Assembly (NCBI GenBank): GCA_028280345.1
Contig: JANQLY010000023.1
Location: forward strand, 1 to 64,000
DNA length: 64,000 bases
Reading direction: 5' to 3'
Source: Pseudomonadales bacterium
Lineage (GTDB): Bacteria > Pseudomonadota > Gammaproteobacteria > Pseudomonadales > UBA7239
Shown here: piece after piece, positions 11,624-20,767 of the stretch
How positions within the stretch are numbered: position 1 is the first letter of the stretch
How the letters are laid out: every line of letters begins with the position of its first letter
Program-made: the position numbers and the translations under genes
The notes under the pieces: generated by a model
What the model saw: the letters and a program-made list of their open reading frames with translations, nothing else
Databases searched by the model: none
What the model was told of the DNA's origin: nothing

Positions 11624-11660
11624 TTGCAGGCGGCGTCATTATAATGACGACAGCCTGCAA
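11624..11660. promoter_or_regulatory. compound palindrome upstream of the nqr operon
   Basis: In the 310-base gap between gap and nqrA an outer inverted repeat TTGCAGGC/GCCTGCAA (11624-11631 and 11653-11660) encloses a perfect 14-base palindrome GTCATTATAATGAC (11635-11648). The palindrome contains TATAAT on both strands, so it could be a promoter -10 element placed inside an operator for nqr. I see no good -35 element at 17 bases. The rest of the gap has T-rich runs at 11578-11593 and no gene. The role is inference. Confidence 0.4.
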
Positions 11661-11729
11661 AGGCTAGATTAGATAGCTGAATTTCCTGAAATTTATCGGA
11701 CTTTTCAAGCCAGCTGGCTTGGCAAACAG

Positions 11730-11766
11730 CAATCCGGGCCACAGCGCTCTGCAAAAGCCCGGATTG
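11730..11766 (-). terminator. possible terminator after gap
   Basis: A perfect 10-bp stem, CAATCCGGGC at 11730-11739 with GCCCGGATTG at 11757-11766, around a 17-base loop. It starts 14 bases beyond the gap stop codon. On the minus strand the stem is followed by CTGTTTGCC, a weak T-run, so termination may be partial. Confidence 0.55.
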
Positions 11767-11779
11767 TCAAATCAAATAA

Positions 11780-13243
11780 TCAATTTTGCTGTGGATAAAT
11801 CTTGTAATCAACGCCAGCCATTTGCTCAAGAATGCGGTGTACCTGGCAGGAATAACCGAATTCATTATCGTACCAGCAGTACAACACGCAGTGGTTGCCG
11901 TTCACCAGGGTCGCCTGGGCATCGTAGATACAAGCCGTGCGGGAGCCGACAAAGTCGCAGCTCACCACTTCCGGGCTATTAGTGAAGTCGATCTGCTTGC
12001 GCAGGTTCGAATGCAAAGCCACCTGGCGCATATGTTCATTGAGCTCCTCCACATTGGTGGATTTATCGAGCTCAAGGTTGAGAATAGCCATGGATACGTT
12101 CGGTGTCGGTACACGGATCGCGTTACCAGTGAGCTTGCCATCCAGCTCGGGCAACACTTTTACTGCCGCCTTTGCCGCACCGGTTTCCGTGATAACCATG
12201 TTCAGTGGCGCACTGCGGCCGCGGCGATCACCCTTGTGGTAGTTATCAATCAGGTTCTGGTCATTGGTATAGGCGTGAACTGTTTCCACATGGCCACTCC
12301 TGATGCCATATTTATCCATCATGACCTTGAGCACCGGCACAATCGCATTGGTGGTGCAGGATGCCGCCGAGACAATATTGTCTTGCGGTGTAATCAGATC
12401 GTTGTTGATACCATAGACGATATTGATCATATCGCCTTTACCTGGTGCAGTGAGCAGCACCTTGGAAGCACCATTGCATTGCAAATGCTGGCCAAGAGTT
12501 TCCTTGTCACGCCATACACCGGTGTTATCAACAATGATCGCATTGTTGATGCCGTGTGCGGTGTAATCCACCTCTTCCGGTGAGTTGGCATAGATAATTT
12601 TGACTTCGTTACCATTGCAGACAATGGAGTTATTCTCCTCATCCACACGGATCGTACCGTTAAACGTGCCGTGTACGGAGTCGCGACGCAGCAAGGAAGC
12701 GCGTTTGACGAGATCGTTTTTACTCTTGCCCTTGCGTACCACAATCGCACGCAGGCGCAGCACATCACCACCACCGGTTTTCTCAACGAGCAGACGTGCC
12801 ATAAGGCGGCCAATACGACCGAATCCATAGAGCACCACGTCCTGCGGCTCCGGCAGAGGCTTGGACTGACTACCTTCAAGATCAGCCAGCTGATTTTTCA
12901 CATAATCATCAACCGATAGCCCCTGGTTGTCTGCCATATAACCGGCAGTCATGCGCCCTACATCTATATGGGCCGGACCGAGGTCGAGTTTACAGATAGC
13001 CTCAAGAACCGGATGGCTTTCAAACTCTGACAGTTCGTTTTTCTCTACCTGACGTACAAAACGGTGTGCCTTCATGATCTGGATTGGCGACTGGTTCACC
13101 ATGGAGCGACCATAGATATAACAGGCCACGTTACTTTCGCGGTAGAGTTTTCCTACCATGGGGATCATCGATTCCGCCAATGCTTCGCGCTTCTTCCAAT
13201 CGCTAAAATAATCGTCCGGCTTCGGTCGCTTTTCGTCAGACAT
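11780..13243 (-). CDS. gap: glyceraldehyde-3-phosphate dehydrogenase, long form
   Basis: An NAD(P)-dependent enzyme that oxidises glyceraldehyde 3-phosphate to 1,3-bisphosphoglycerate, or runs in reverse during gluconeogenesis. The 487-residue protein has an extension of about 130 residues before the Rossmann motif YGFGRIGRLMARLL. The catalytic cysteine is in SAASCTTNA (Cys296), with WYDNEFGYSCQ near the C terminus. This long form is the version I recall between nqr and mfd in pseudomonads; ordinary GapA has about 330 residues. The ATG at 13241-13243 (MSDEKRPKPDD) is preferred over an in-frame start 31 codons upstream, because the upstream segment does not look like part of the protein. It is divergent from mfd with about 140 bases between starts. 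Confidence 0.92.
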   Translation of the reverse strand: MSDEKRPKPDDYFSDWKKREALAESMIPMVGKLYRESNVACYIYGRSMVNQSPIQIMKAHRFVRQVEKNELSEFESHPVLEAICKLDLGPAHIDVGRMTAGYMADNQGLSVDDYVKNQLADLEGSQSKPLPEPQDVVLYGFGRIGRLMARLLVEKTGGGDVLRLRAIVVRKGKSKNDLVKRASLLRRDSVHGTFNGTIRVDEENNSIVCNGNEVKIIYANSPEEVDYTAHGINNAIIVDNTGVWRDKETLGQHLQCNGASKVLLTAPGKGDMINIVYGINNDLITPQDNIVSAASCTTNAIVPVLKVMMDKYGIRSGHVETVHAYTNDQNLIDNYHKGDRRGRSAPLNMVITETGAAKAAVKVLPELDGKLTGNAIRVPTPNVSMAILNLELDKSTNVEELNEHMRQVALHSNLRKQIDFTNSPEVVSCDFVGSRTACIYDAQATLVNGNHCVLYCWYDNEFGYSCQVHRILEQMAGVDYKIYPQQN

Positions 13244-13384
13244 GATTACAACACCCTTCTTTGAGGTCAAAAAATGAGGCGCTATTATGGAGATTCGCCC
13301 TTGCCAGTGCAACTCCGGATTTTGTGCCATTTTCACAGCTCATCCGGGTAGAATAGCACCCTGAACAGCACATTTATCTGCAGT

Positions 13385-16300
13385 ATGCCCCCTGACCTTT
13401 CGTCCATCCTGATTCCGCCAGACAGCCCACGCCCCAGTGACCGTGAACACTGGAGCCATGCAATTGGCGCCGTCCAGGGTCTTGTCATTGCCGAGGCCAC
13501 ACGAAGCCGCGGTGGCTTCTCCCTGGTGATCACCGCCAGTGCAGAAGACGCACTGCGTTTGCAAGCGGAGATTGGCTATTTTCTTAATCCCGAAACAAAC
13601 CCGGAACACCCAAAAGTCGCACCGGATCTGCCTGTAATGACCTTGCCAGATTGGGAAACCCTGCCCTATGACAGTTTCTCACCTCACCAGGATATTATTT
13701 CCGAGCGCCTGTTAACCCTCTATTCGCTGCTACAACAGGATCGGGGTATCCTGATTGTACCTGTCACCAGTCTGATGACACGCCTGCCGCCAAAACGCTA
13801 TCTCGTAGCCAACAGCCTTGTGGTGGATCCGGCGCAACCGCTGAAATTGGAAACTTTCCGTCGCCAGCTTGAGGAAAGCGGCTATCACTGTGTCAACACG
13901 GTTTATGAGCACGGCGAGTTTGCCGTGCGCGGCTCTCTGCTCGATCTCTATCCAATGGGCAGTGAATTGCCTTACCGGATTGACCTGCTCGACGACGAGG
14001 TAGAATCGATTCGCACCTTCGATCCGGAGACCCAACGCACGATCAGCAAAGTGGAGGGAATTTCCCTGCTACCCGCCCGGGAATTCCCTCTCGACCGGGA
14101 TGGTATCAACCGGTTTTGCGATCAGTGGTACGAGGCGTTCCCGGATCGCGATGCCAATCAGTGTCCGGTTTACGAAGATGTCGCCTCCGGACTTGCACCG
14201 CCGGGTATTGAATACTATCTGCCGCTATTTTTTGATGACACCGAACATCTGCTCAGCTATGTACCTGACCACTGCGAGGTGTTTGTTCACGGCGATATTG
14301 AAGCCACTGCAAACGCCTGGTGGAAAGACATTCAGAACCGCTTTGATGAATACGGCATTGACCCCTACCGCCCACTGTTAGCGCCGATGCGAATCTGCTT
14401 TCCGGTTAACGAGTTATTCCAGCGTCTCAAGCAGTATCCGCAGATCCACCTGCACAACCAGTCACTGGAGGACAAGGCCGCCCATCGCTCACTGCCAGTA
14501 GCCACACTGCCGGATATCACCGTAGAAACCCGTCTCGAAGCACCGCTGCAGCGCCTCGAAAACTTTCTTGCCACTTGCAATGACACGGTACTTTTTTGCG
14601 CCGAATCCGCCGGGCGCCGCGAAGCACTCGTCGATTTATTGCAAAAAATTGCCGTACAACCTATAGCGGTAGATAACTGGCAACAAATACAACATGGCAA
14701 GCCCGGCACGCTCTATCTCGGTATCGGCCCACTCACAGAAGGCTTTCATATCGAAAATGACATTGCCGTTATTACCGAAACCGAATTGTTCGGCAAGCAG
14801 GTCTACCAACAGCGACGACGACAATCCGCCACAGATATCAATCACGATGCAATTGTTAAAAACCTTAATGAATTAAAGCCAGGCGCACCGGTTGTACACA
14901 TTGAGCACGGCATTGGGCGTTATTGCGGCATGATCACATTGAATGTCGATGGTCAGGATGCAGAGTTCATTCACCTGGGCTACGCCGACGCGGCTAAACT
15001 TTATTTGCCGGTTTCCTCACTGCACCTGATCAGTCGTTATAGCGGTGCCGACGAAGCGGTTGCCCCTTTGCACCGGCTCGGCAGCGAACAGTGGCAAAAA
15101 GCCAAACGTAAGGCCGCAGAAAAAGTGCGCGACGTTGCTGCGGAGCTACTTGATATTTATGCACGCCGTGCCGCTCGCCAGGGCTATTGCTTTACTGACC
15201 CAAAAGAGGATCTCGAACTGTTCGCCGCCGAGTTTCCTTTTGAGGAAACCGCCGACCAGCACAATGCCATTCATGCAGTGTTTGCTGATATGATTCACGA
15301 CCAACCGATGGATCGCCTGGTGTGTGGTGATGTGGGCTTTGGCAAAACTGAAGTAGCAATGCGTGCCGCATTTATCGCCGTGCACAATCAAAAGCAGGTA
15401 GCCATTCTTGTGCCTACCACCCTGCTCGCACAGCAACACTATGAGAACTTCAAGGATCGCTTTGCCAACTGGCCCGTCAAAATTGAAGTGTTTTCACGTT
15501 TTAAAACGCAAAAGGAACAGACAGCGATTGGCAAACAACTTGCCGATGGCCAGATTGACATTGTGATTGGCACCCACAAGCTATTAAGCGGCAGTATTGA
15601 TTTCAAACAACTCGGTTTATTAATTATTGATGAGGAACACCGCTTTGGTGTACAACAAAAGGAGCGCCTCAAATCGCTGCGCTCCGAAGTGGACATTCTG
15701 ACACTAACCGCCACCCCAATTCCGCGTACTTTGAATATGGCCATGTCGGGCATGCGCGAACTTTCAATTATTGCCACACCCCCGGCAAGGCGCCTGTCAG
15801 TGAAGACTTTTGTACGACAGAAAGAAAGCGCTCTGTTAAAAGAGGCAATCTTGCGCGAGTTATTACGCGGTGGCCAGGTGTTCTATCTACATAACGACAT
15901 ACAGACCATCGAACGCGTCAGAGAAGAACTCGAGGAACTCGTTCCCGAAGCACGAGTAGCCGTAGGTCACGGTCAGATGCGCGAACGCGAACTCGAAAAA
16001 GTGATGGCAGATTTTTATCACAAGCGTTTCAATATTCTCATCTGCACCACCATTATCGAAACCGGCATTGATATACCCAGTGCCAACACGATTATTATCG
16101 AACGCGCCGACAAGCTTGGTCTCGCACAGCTGCATCAGCTGCGCGGACGGGTCGGTCGCTCTCACCACCAAGCCTACGCCTATCTGTTAACGCCAGGCAA
16201 AAAATCCATGACAGCAGATGCGGTAAAACGCCTCGAAGCCATCAGTGCTTCGGAGGATCTCGGCTCGGGCTTTACCCTCGCCACCCACGATTTGGAAATC

Positions 16301-16897
16301 CGCGGTGCCGGTGAGCTGCTTGGTGACTCCCAGAGTGGGCAAATTGAGAGTATCGGTTTCAGTCTATACATGGATATGCTTGAACGCGCCGTTGAGGCAA
16401 TCAAGGAAGGCCGCACACCCAATATTGAAGAAAGCCTCGATAGCGGTGTTGAGGTGGACTTACATATACCGACCTTGATTCCGGAACATTATCTGCCCGA
16501 TCCGCAAAATCGCCTGATTCTTTACAAACGCATTGCCAGTGCCCGCTCGGATCTTGAACTCAAGGAATTACAGGTGGAGATGATTGACCGCTTTGGTTTA
16601 TTACCCGAAGAAACCAAAAATCTGTTCCGCGTGACAAAGCTCAAGCTACACATCGACAGCCTCGGTATTAAAAAGCTTGAAGCGAGCGATAAAGGTGGCA
16701 GAATAGAGTTTACTGCGCAGACACAAATAAACCCGTTAACATTGGTAAAAATGGTTCAGAATCAGCCACAAATTTATCAAATGCAAGGCGCCAATCACTT
16801 GAAGTTTCAACTGGAAAGCAACAATGTGGAGCACCGTTTGCAGGTTATTCAACAATTACTCGACAAGCTCGCTGCCAGCGAGGAAAAGGTAGCCTGA
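13385..16897 (+). CDS. mfd: transcription-repair coupling factor Mfd
   Basis: Mfd removes RNA polymerase stalled at DNA damage and recruits UvrA to start strand-specific excision repair. The 1,170-residue protein (about 1,150 in E. coli) has the UvrB-like N-terminal domains (LPDWETLPYDSFSPHQD near residue 93), the polymerase-interaction domain (EHGIGRYCGM near 505) and a RecG-like translocase with Walker A GDVGFGKTEVAMRA (about 646), the DEEH box (about 748) and motif IPRTLNMAMSGMR. The C-terminal UvrA-binding domain is complete. The start codon gives MPPDLSSILIPP. csiV follows after one base, so the two are likely co-transcribed. Confidence 0.97.
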   Translation: MPPDLSSILIPPDSPRPSDREHWSHAIGAVQGLVIAEATRSRGGFSLVITASAEDALRLQAEIGYFLNPETNPEHPKVAPDLPVMTLPDWETLPYDSFSPHQDIISERLLTLYSLLQQDRGILIVPVTSLMTRLPPKRYLVANSLVVDPAQPLKLETFRRQLEESGYHCVNTVYEHGEFAVRGSLLDLYPMGSELPYRIDLLDDEVESIRTFDPETQRTISKVEGISLLPAREFPLDRDGINRFCDQWYEAFPDRDANQCPVYEDVASGLAPPGIEYYLPLFFDDTEHLLSYVPDHCEVFVHGDIEATANAWWKDIQNRFDEYGIDPYRPLLAPMRICFPVNELFQRLKQYPQIHLHNQSLEDKAAHRSLPVATLPDITVETRLEAPLQRLENFLATCNDTVLFCAESAGRREALVDLLQKIAVQPIAVDNWQQIQHGKPGTLYLGIGPLTEGFHIENDIAVITETELFGKQVYQQRRRQSATDINHDAIVKNLNELKPGAPVVHIEHGIGRYCGMITLNVDGQDAEFIHLGYADAAKLYLPVSSLHLISRYSGADEAVAPLHRLGSEQWQKAKRKAAEKVRDVAAELLDIYARRAARQGYCFTDPKEDLELFAAEFPFEETADQHNAIHAVFADMIHDQPMDRLVCGDVGFGKTEVAMRAAFIAVHNQKQVAILVPTTLLAQQHYENFKDRFANWPVKIEVFSRFKTQKEQTAIGKQLADGQIDIVIGTHKLLSGSIDFKQLGLLIIDEEHRFGVQQKERLKSLRSEVDILTLTATPIPRTLNMAMSGMRELSIIATPPARRLSVKTFVRQKESALLKEAILRELLRGGQVFYLHNDIQTIERVREELEELVPEARVAVGHGQMRERELEKVMADFYHKRFNILICTTIIETGIDIPSANTIIIERADKLGLAQLHQLRGRVGRSHHQAYAYLLTPGKKSMTADAVKRLEAISASEDLGSGFTLATHDLEIRGAGELLGDSQSGQIESIGFSLYMDMLERAVEAIKEGRTPNIEESLDSGVEVDLHIPTLIPEHYLPDPQNRLILYKRIASARSDLELKELQVEMIDRFGLLPEETKNLFRVTKLKLHIDSLGIKKLEASDKGGRIEFTAQTQINPLTLVKMVQNQPQIYQMQGANHLKFQLESNNVEHRLQVIQQLLDKLAASEEKVA

Positions 16898-16898
16898 T

Positions 16899-17921
16899 AT
16901 GGCCAGGTCTTTAAACGCATTGTTATTAGCCATACTGCTGGCAGCCACCCTGACTGCGCAAGCTCAAACAGGCAACACAGCTACATCTGATGAAGAACCC
17001 GAGCAACGCTGGTACCAGGTAGAACTGCTTATTTTCGAGCAGAAATCCGACCCGGATGCCATCCGGGAAACCTGGCCCGAGAATATTGCTCTCGCCTACC
17101 CGCTCAACTGGACCCTGCTACAAACCATGGACGAATATGAGCAGCAACAGCTACAACTGCAGCAGGACCTGGAGGCCGAGCACGAGACATTATTTGGAGA
17201 CCCACAAGCCACCACAGACAACGATGAAGCCTCTGCTGGCGAGCAAGCCGCACAGAGCAACGAGCAAACCCCTGATGTGGCAACTGCTGAAGAGCAAGAA
17301 AATACCGGGGAAACGGTTAGCGAAATTCCGTTTATCTTACTCGACGACAGCCATAAAAGCCTGCTTGATACTGCCAAACGCTTGCAGCGTAAACGTCAAC
17401 GCGTGCTGTTTCACAGCAGCTGGCGACAACCATTTATTCAGAACGATCCGGAAATTCCTGCATCCATTGTGATTCGCGGAGGACAACGCTACGATGACCA
17501 CCATGAGCTCGAAGGCAGTGTCGCTCTAAAGCTGTCGCGTTATCTACACTTACACACCAACCTGTGGTTTACCCGCTTCACCTATAATAGCGGTGACAAT
17601 GAGTCGTTGTGGCCTGAGCTGCCCACACCACCGGATCAACTTACCCTTGACGAGAACAGTCTGTTTGCTAACGGTAAATCAACAACATCTACTGACGGTT
17701 TTAATCTCAAGCTGGACGCCCCCGGCACAGACAACCTTGATCAAGTCTTTGTCGCTGATGAGATCGTACTGGTGAAACAATCTCGTCGTATGCGCAGCAA
17801 GGAAATTCACTACCTTGATCACCCCAGGATTGGCCTGCTGATTGTACTCACACCTTACGAACTGGAAACCAATAACAACGCAGAAGATAACACCGATCTC
17901 CAGGCAGTATTGGCACAATGA
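16899..17921 (+). CDS. csiV: CsiV-family periplasmic protein
   Basis: A 340-residue exported protein resembling CsiV, a peptidoglycan-binding protein first described in Vibrio as needed for cell shape under D-amino-acid stress. A signal peptide (residues 1-22, ALLLAILLAATLTAQAQ) is followed by the family mark RWYQVELLIFEQ and WPENIALAYP. The middle (residues 75-125) is acidic, low complexity and rich in Glu and Gln. The conserved C-terminal half includes LLDDSHKSLLDTAKRL, VLFHSSWRQP, ASIVIRGG and SRRMRSKEIHYLDHPRIGLL. It lies one base after mfd and overlaps the next gene by 4 bases. The family assignment is by recognition of these motifs; the peptidoglycan role is from the family. Confidence 0.85.
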   Translation: MARSLNALLLAILLAATLTAQAQTGNTATSDEEPEQRWYQVELLIFEQKSDPDAIRETWPENIALAYPLNWTLLQTMDEYEQQQLQLQQDLEAEHETLFGDPQATTDNDEASAGEQAAQSNEQTPDVATAEEQENTGETVSEIPFILLDDSHKSLLDTAKRLQRKRQRVLFHSSWRQPFIQNDPEIPASIVIRGGQRYDDHHELEGSVALKLSRYLHLHTNLWFTRFTYNSGDNESLWPELPTPPDQLTLDENSLFANGKSTTSTDGFNLKLDAPGTDNLDQVFVADEIVLVKQSRRMRSKEIHYLDHPRIGLLIVLTPYELETNNNAEDNTDLQAVLAQ

Positions 17922-19084
17922 ATGAAACTCCCATTAACAAGAAAACCGACAAGCCTCTGAGCAACTTTCTTTGGCACTGGTTCAGCGGCATCATTTACAA
18001 GCGCCACTCGTTTCTACATCAATTGACACTAAAAAAAACGCTTAACCTGGGCCACTCTATTTTCAGTTATTTATTCCGCAGGGAACAGGCTCAATACCTG
18101 CCCCCGGTATTAAAAGTCGATTTATCTCCATTATGTAACCTGCACTGCCCGATCTGTGTTCACGCCACACCCAAAGAGCACAGCAACCTGCTTTCGCAAC
18201 AGCATTTTGACTCATCACAGGTGATGCCGTTTGATCAATACAAAAAAATCATTGATGAAGTAAAAGGTAAAACCCAGGCGATTTATTTATATCTGATGGG
18301 TGAGCCGTTTATGCATCCGCAAATTTGCGAGATGAGCAGTTATGCTAATGATGCCAGTCTTAACGTACTGGTCAGCTCACATTTCAGTTTCAAGTTTCCA
18401 GACAAAAAGATTGCCGAGATTGCCAATAGCGGCATTACCCATCTGGAAGTCAGTATGGATGGCGCGACCCAGGAGGTTTACGAACAAACTCGTGTTGGCG
18501 GCCGCCTCGATTATGTGCTCGATAACCTGACGCGCCTGTGCGCCTACAAAAAAGCCCACAACCTGCGTTATCCCAAAATTGAAGTGCAATGTCTCGCTTA
18601 TGATCATAACCGCCACGAAGTCGAAGTACTCAGGCAGAAGCTGATGCCACTGGGCATCGACATGTTTACCACGGAAGAAGGTGATGTGGGTAGTTGGGCA
18701 GAACTGGCCGCCGAGAATTTCAATATCACCGCAAACAAACCGGATATGGCGATACCTTCCTGTCACTGGCCCTATGCAGCGATGGTGATCAAATACGATG
18801 GTGATGCAATACCTTGCTGCCTCTTCAATATGGGCAAACAGTTCGCGAAGGAGCCGGATCGGGCAATGACATTGGGCAATGTTTTCGAAAAAGGTGTCGC
18901 TACTGTATGGAACGATAAACCCTATCGCGATTTACGTCGCTATGTTGCCAAACCGTCCCTTGTAGACAGCGAAACCGAACTACAAAACAGCTATTGTTAT
19001 GGCTGCCCTCAACTCAGTGTCGGTACGATCCGGGAAACTATCGCAAGCGATAGTCCCGAATTTAATATTCGCACCAACCAATAA
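17918..19084 (+). CDS. radical SAM protein with SPASM-like C terminus
   Basis: A 388-residue radical SAM enzyme of unknown substrate. The [4Fe-4S]/SAM motif is CNLHCPIC (cysteines 73, 77, 80), followed by the GEP-type strand LYLMGEPFMH. The C-terminal third has further cysteines (PCCLFNMG, and CYGCPQL near the end), as in SPASM domains that hold auxiliary clusters and often act on peptides or proteins. About 65 residues of basic and hydrophobic sequence precede the core. The ATGA overlap with csiV suggests coupled translation with a cell-envelope gene. I see no small precursor-peptide gene beside it. It is unlike the other two radical SAM proteins of the window apart from the motif. Confidence 0.85.
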   Translation: MNETPINKKTDKPLSNFLWHWFSGIIYKRHSFLHQLTLKKTLNLGHSIFSYLFRREQAQYLPPVLKVDLSPLCNLHCPICVHATPKEHSNLLSQQHFDSSQVMPFDQYKKIIDEVKGKTQAIYLYLMGEPFMHPQICEMSSYANDASLNVLVSSHFSFKFPDKKIAEIANSGITHLEVSMDGATQEVYEQTRVGGRLDYVLDNLTRLCAYKKAHNLRYPKIEVQCLAYDHNRHEVEVLRQKLMPLGIDMFTTEEGDVGSWAELAAENFNITANKPDMAIPSCHWPYAAMVIKYDGDAIPCCLFNMGKQFAKEPDRAMTLGNVFEKGVATVWNDKPYRDLRRYVAKPSLVDSETELQNSYCYGCPQLSVGTIRETIASDSPEFNIRTNQ

Positions 19085-19101
19085 ATCCACCTTGCTTCAT
19101 T

Positions 19102-19356
19102 CTAGAAAGCCAGGCGCAGTTGCGATTGGCGCCCGCGGCTATTGATGCGAATACGCGCTGATTGCGCATGCACTTCACAGACCGGGCAATTGCTGTTGAT
19201 GAGTAATTGATTTGGCGAGCGCACAAAGACTGAATTGCAAGCCCTGCACAACACTTCTACGGGTCTTACCCAACTCGAAGCCCTACCGTAGAGAAGAAAT
19301 TGCCCGCGGGAGTTTCTTTCCAGTGCCGCCTGTAATTGTTCGTGAACATAACACAT
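19102..19356 (-). CDS. small zinc-ribbon protein, function unknown
   Basis: An 84-residue basic protein with two CxxC knuckles (LCRACNS at residues 37-40 and NCPVCEV at about 57-60), a typical zinc-ribbon arrangement. Flanking sequence is rich in Arg and Ser. The start is supported by a GGAGAAAGGG site directly before the ATG. I do not recognise a family. It lies downstream of the cold-shock gene on the same strand with a hairpin between them, and converges with the radical SAM gene. Confidence 0.6.
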   Translation of the reverse strand: MCYVHEQLQAALERNSRGQFLLYGRASSWVRPVEVLCRACNSVFVRSPNQLLINSNCPVCEVHAQSARIRINSRGRQSQLRLAF

Positions 19357-19410
19357 ACCCTTTCTCCGTTTCCTCTTGTTGCGTTATGGGTATTGTGTGC
19401 AAACACAAAC

Positions 19411-19438
19411 ATGCCAACGATGGCAAAATCGTTGGCAT
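19411..19438 (-). terminator. hairpin downstream of the cold-shock gene
   Basis: A perfect 11-bp stem, ATGCCAACGAT at 19411-19421 with ATCGTTGGCAT at 19428-19438, with a 6-base loop. On the minus strand it is followed by GTTTGTGTTTG, and it lies about 120 bases past the cold-shock stop codon, so it probably ends that transcript. On the plus strand a TTTT follows, so it may act both ways. Confidence 0.6.
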
Positions 19439-19559
19439 TTTCGCGGCATTAACCGAAGAACGTGTCAATAAAAGGCTAAACGGTAAAACGTAGCCTATGA
19501 ACGGTGGTTTTCTGTAAATCTGTTTGAAACTTATCAGGCTTTATTTATATAAGGACAGG

Positions 19560-19790
19560 CTATGCAGTCGCTTCAACACCTTCGCCCAGTTTGACGACAT
19601 TTTCAGCCTGCAAGCCTTTATCACCACGGGAAATATCGTATTCCACCTGTTGCCCTTCCTTGAGTGTTTTAAAACCATCACCTTGAATAGAACGGTAGTG
19701 AACAAATACGTCTTCGCCCTGATGTTCAATGAATCCATAGCCTCGGCGATTGTTAAACCATTTGACAACGCCAGTAGCACGCTCTGCCAT
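19560..19790 (-). CDS. cold-shock domain protein (CspA family)
   Basis: A 76-residue single cold-shock domain that binds single-stranded RNA or DNA and acts as an RNA chaperone. RNP1 is present as [12 protein letters not shown] and RNP2 as VFVHY. The usual lysine and glycine of RNP1 (WFNxxKGFGFI) are both changed, to arginine (R15 or R16) and tyrosine, which should still stack on bases. It has a strong site, AAGGGGAGAAG, before the ATG. About 170 bases separate it from the next gene upstream, room for the long leader often found in cold-shock mRNAs. Confidence 0.95.
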   Translation of the reverse strand: MAERATGVVKWFNNRRGYGFIEHQGEDVFVHYRSIQGDGFKTLKEGQQVEYDISRGDKGLQAENVVKLGEGVEATA

Positions 19791-19962
19791 GATACTTCTC
19801 CCCTTGAGTTATATTTTCTTTTACGTTGTTATCTTTGTTCCTGTGTACAGCAAATTCCAGATACAACTTTTCCGTTACCAAGCTTACCTAAGTTGATTGT
19901 AGAGAAAAGGTGTCTTTTCACCGCCCTTGACGAACGGTCGCTTTGCTACGATAAACGGCAAA

Positions 19963-20733
19963 TTACCCGGATGCTTCAATAACTGTAGTTTTAATAAGCT
20001 TTTTAATCTTGTCCAGACCTGCCGATAAAACTGACTCGATATCTTCAATAGTAATCAGTTCATCGCTCAAACCCGCCGCCGGATTTGCAACCACACTGAT
20101 GCTTGCATATGCGAGTTCCAGCTCACGAGCCAGTGCCGCCTCCGGCATCGCTGTCATGCCAACAACCGTGCAACCATCGCGGCCCAGACGACGAACTTCC
20201 GCCGCTGTTTCCAAGCGCGGTCCCTGGGTGCAACCATAGACACCGCTATCAATAACCGACAAGCCTGACGTTGATGCTGCCTGAATAATTTCCACACGGC
20301 ACTGTGGTGAAAACGGCTCGGTAAAATCGATATGCTGCACCCCGATACCCTGCTGTGCGCCATCATCATGCACTGCGGTGCCGTCGTCATAGGTATGCTC
20401 ACGCCCCCAGGTGTAATCGATCAATTGATCCGGTATTACAATGTCACCAGCCTGCAAGTTTTCTGCAATGCCACCGACTGCATTTACCGCGAGTATTTTT
20501 TTCGCGCCCAGTTCGTGCAAGGCCCAGATATTCGCCCGGTAGTTCACCTTGTGTGGTGGTAGCCGGTGGCTGGCACCGTGGCGAGGTAAAAACAGCAAAC
20601 GCCGCCCTTCCAGCTCACCCACTGTCACACTGTCCGAAGGCTCTCCATAGGGCGTACTTAGCGCTTTTCGCTCAAGCACGTCCAGACCTTCAAACTGGTA
20701 TAGCCCGGAGCCACCGATAACAGCCCAGCTCAT
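19963..20733 (-). CDS. S-methyl-5'-thioinosine (or thioadenosine) phosphorylase
   Basis: A 256-residue phosphorylase of the MTAP/PNP family. It cleaves a methylthio-nucleoside to methylthioribose 1-phosphate and the free base, recycling the by-product of polyamine and quorum-signal synthesis. Visible blocks are AVIGGSGLYQFEGL, PRHGASHRLPPHKVNYRAN, AVGGIAENLQAGDIVIPDQLID, YGCTQGPRLETAAEVRRLGRDG and VGMTAMPEAALARELELAYA. The Pseudomonas protein at the same position in this gene order acts on methylthioinosine and releases hypoxanthine. The adjacent hypoxanthine phosphoribosyltransferase here fits that preference. Substrate choice cannot be settled by sight. Confidence 0.88.
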   Translation of the reverse strand: MSWAVIGGSGLYQFEGLDVLERKALSTPYGEPSDSVTVGELEGRRLLFLPRHGASHRLPPHKVNYRANIWALHELGAKKILAVNAVGGIAENLQAGDIVIPDQLIDYTWGREHTYDDGTAVHDDGAQQGIGVQHIDFTEPFSPQCRVEIIQAASTSGLSVIDSGVYGCTQGPRLETAAEVRRLGRDGCTVVGMTAMPEAALARELELAYASISVVANPAAGLSDELITIEDIESVLSAGLDKIKKLIKTTVIEASG

Positions 20734-20767
20734 TTGACAACCCTCCGGTCCATTATCATAACAACCA

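Noticed and set aside
11485..11754. 89-codon minus-strand frame between gap and nqrA
   Set aside because: It spans the gap hairpin and the palindrome, has no good start and no protein-like pattern. I treat the stretch as regulatory.
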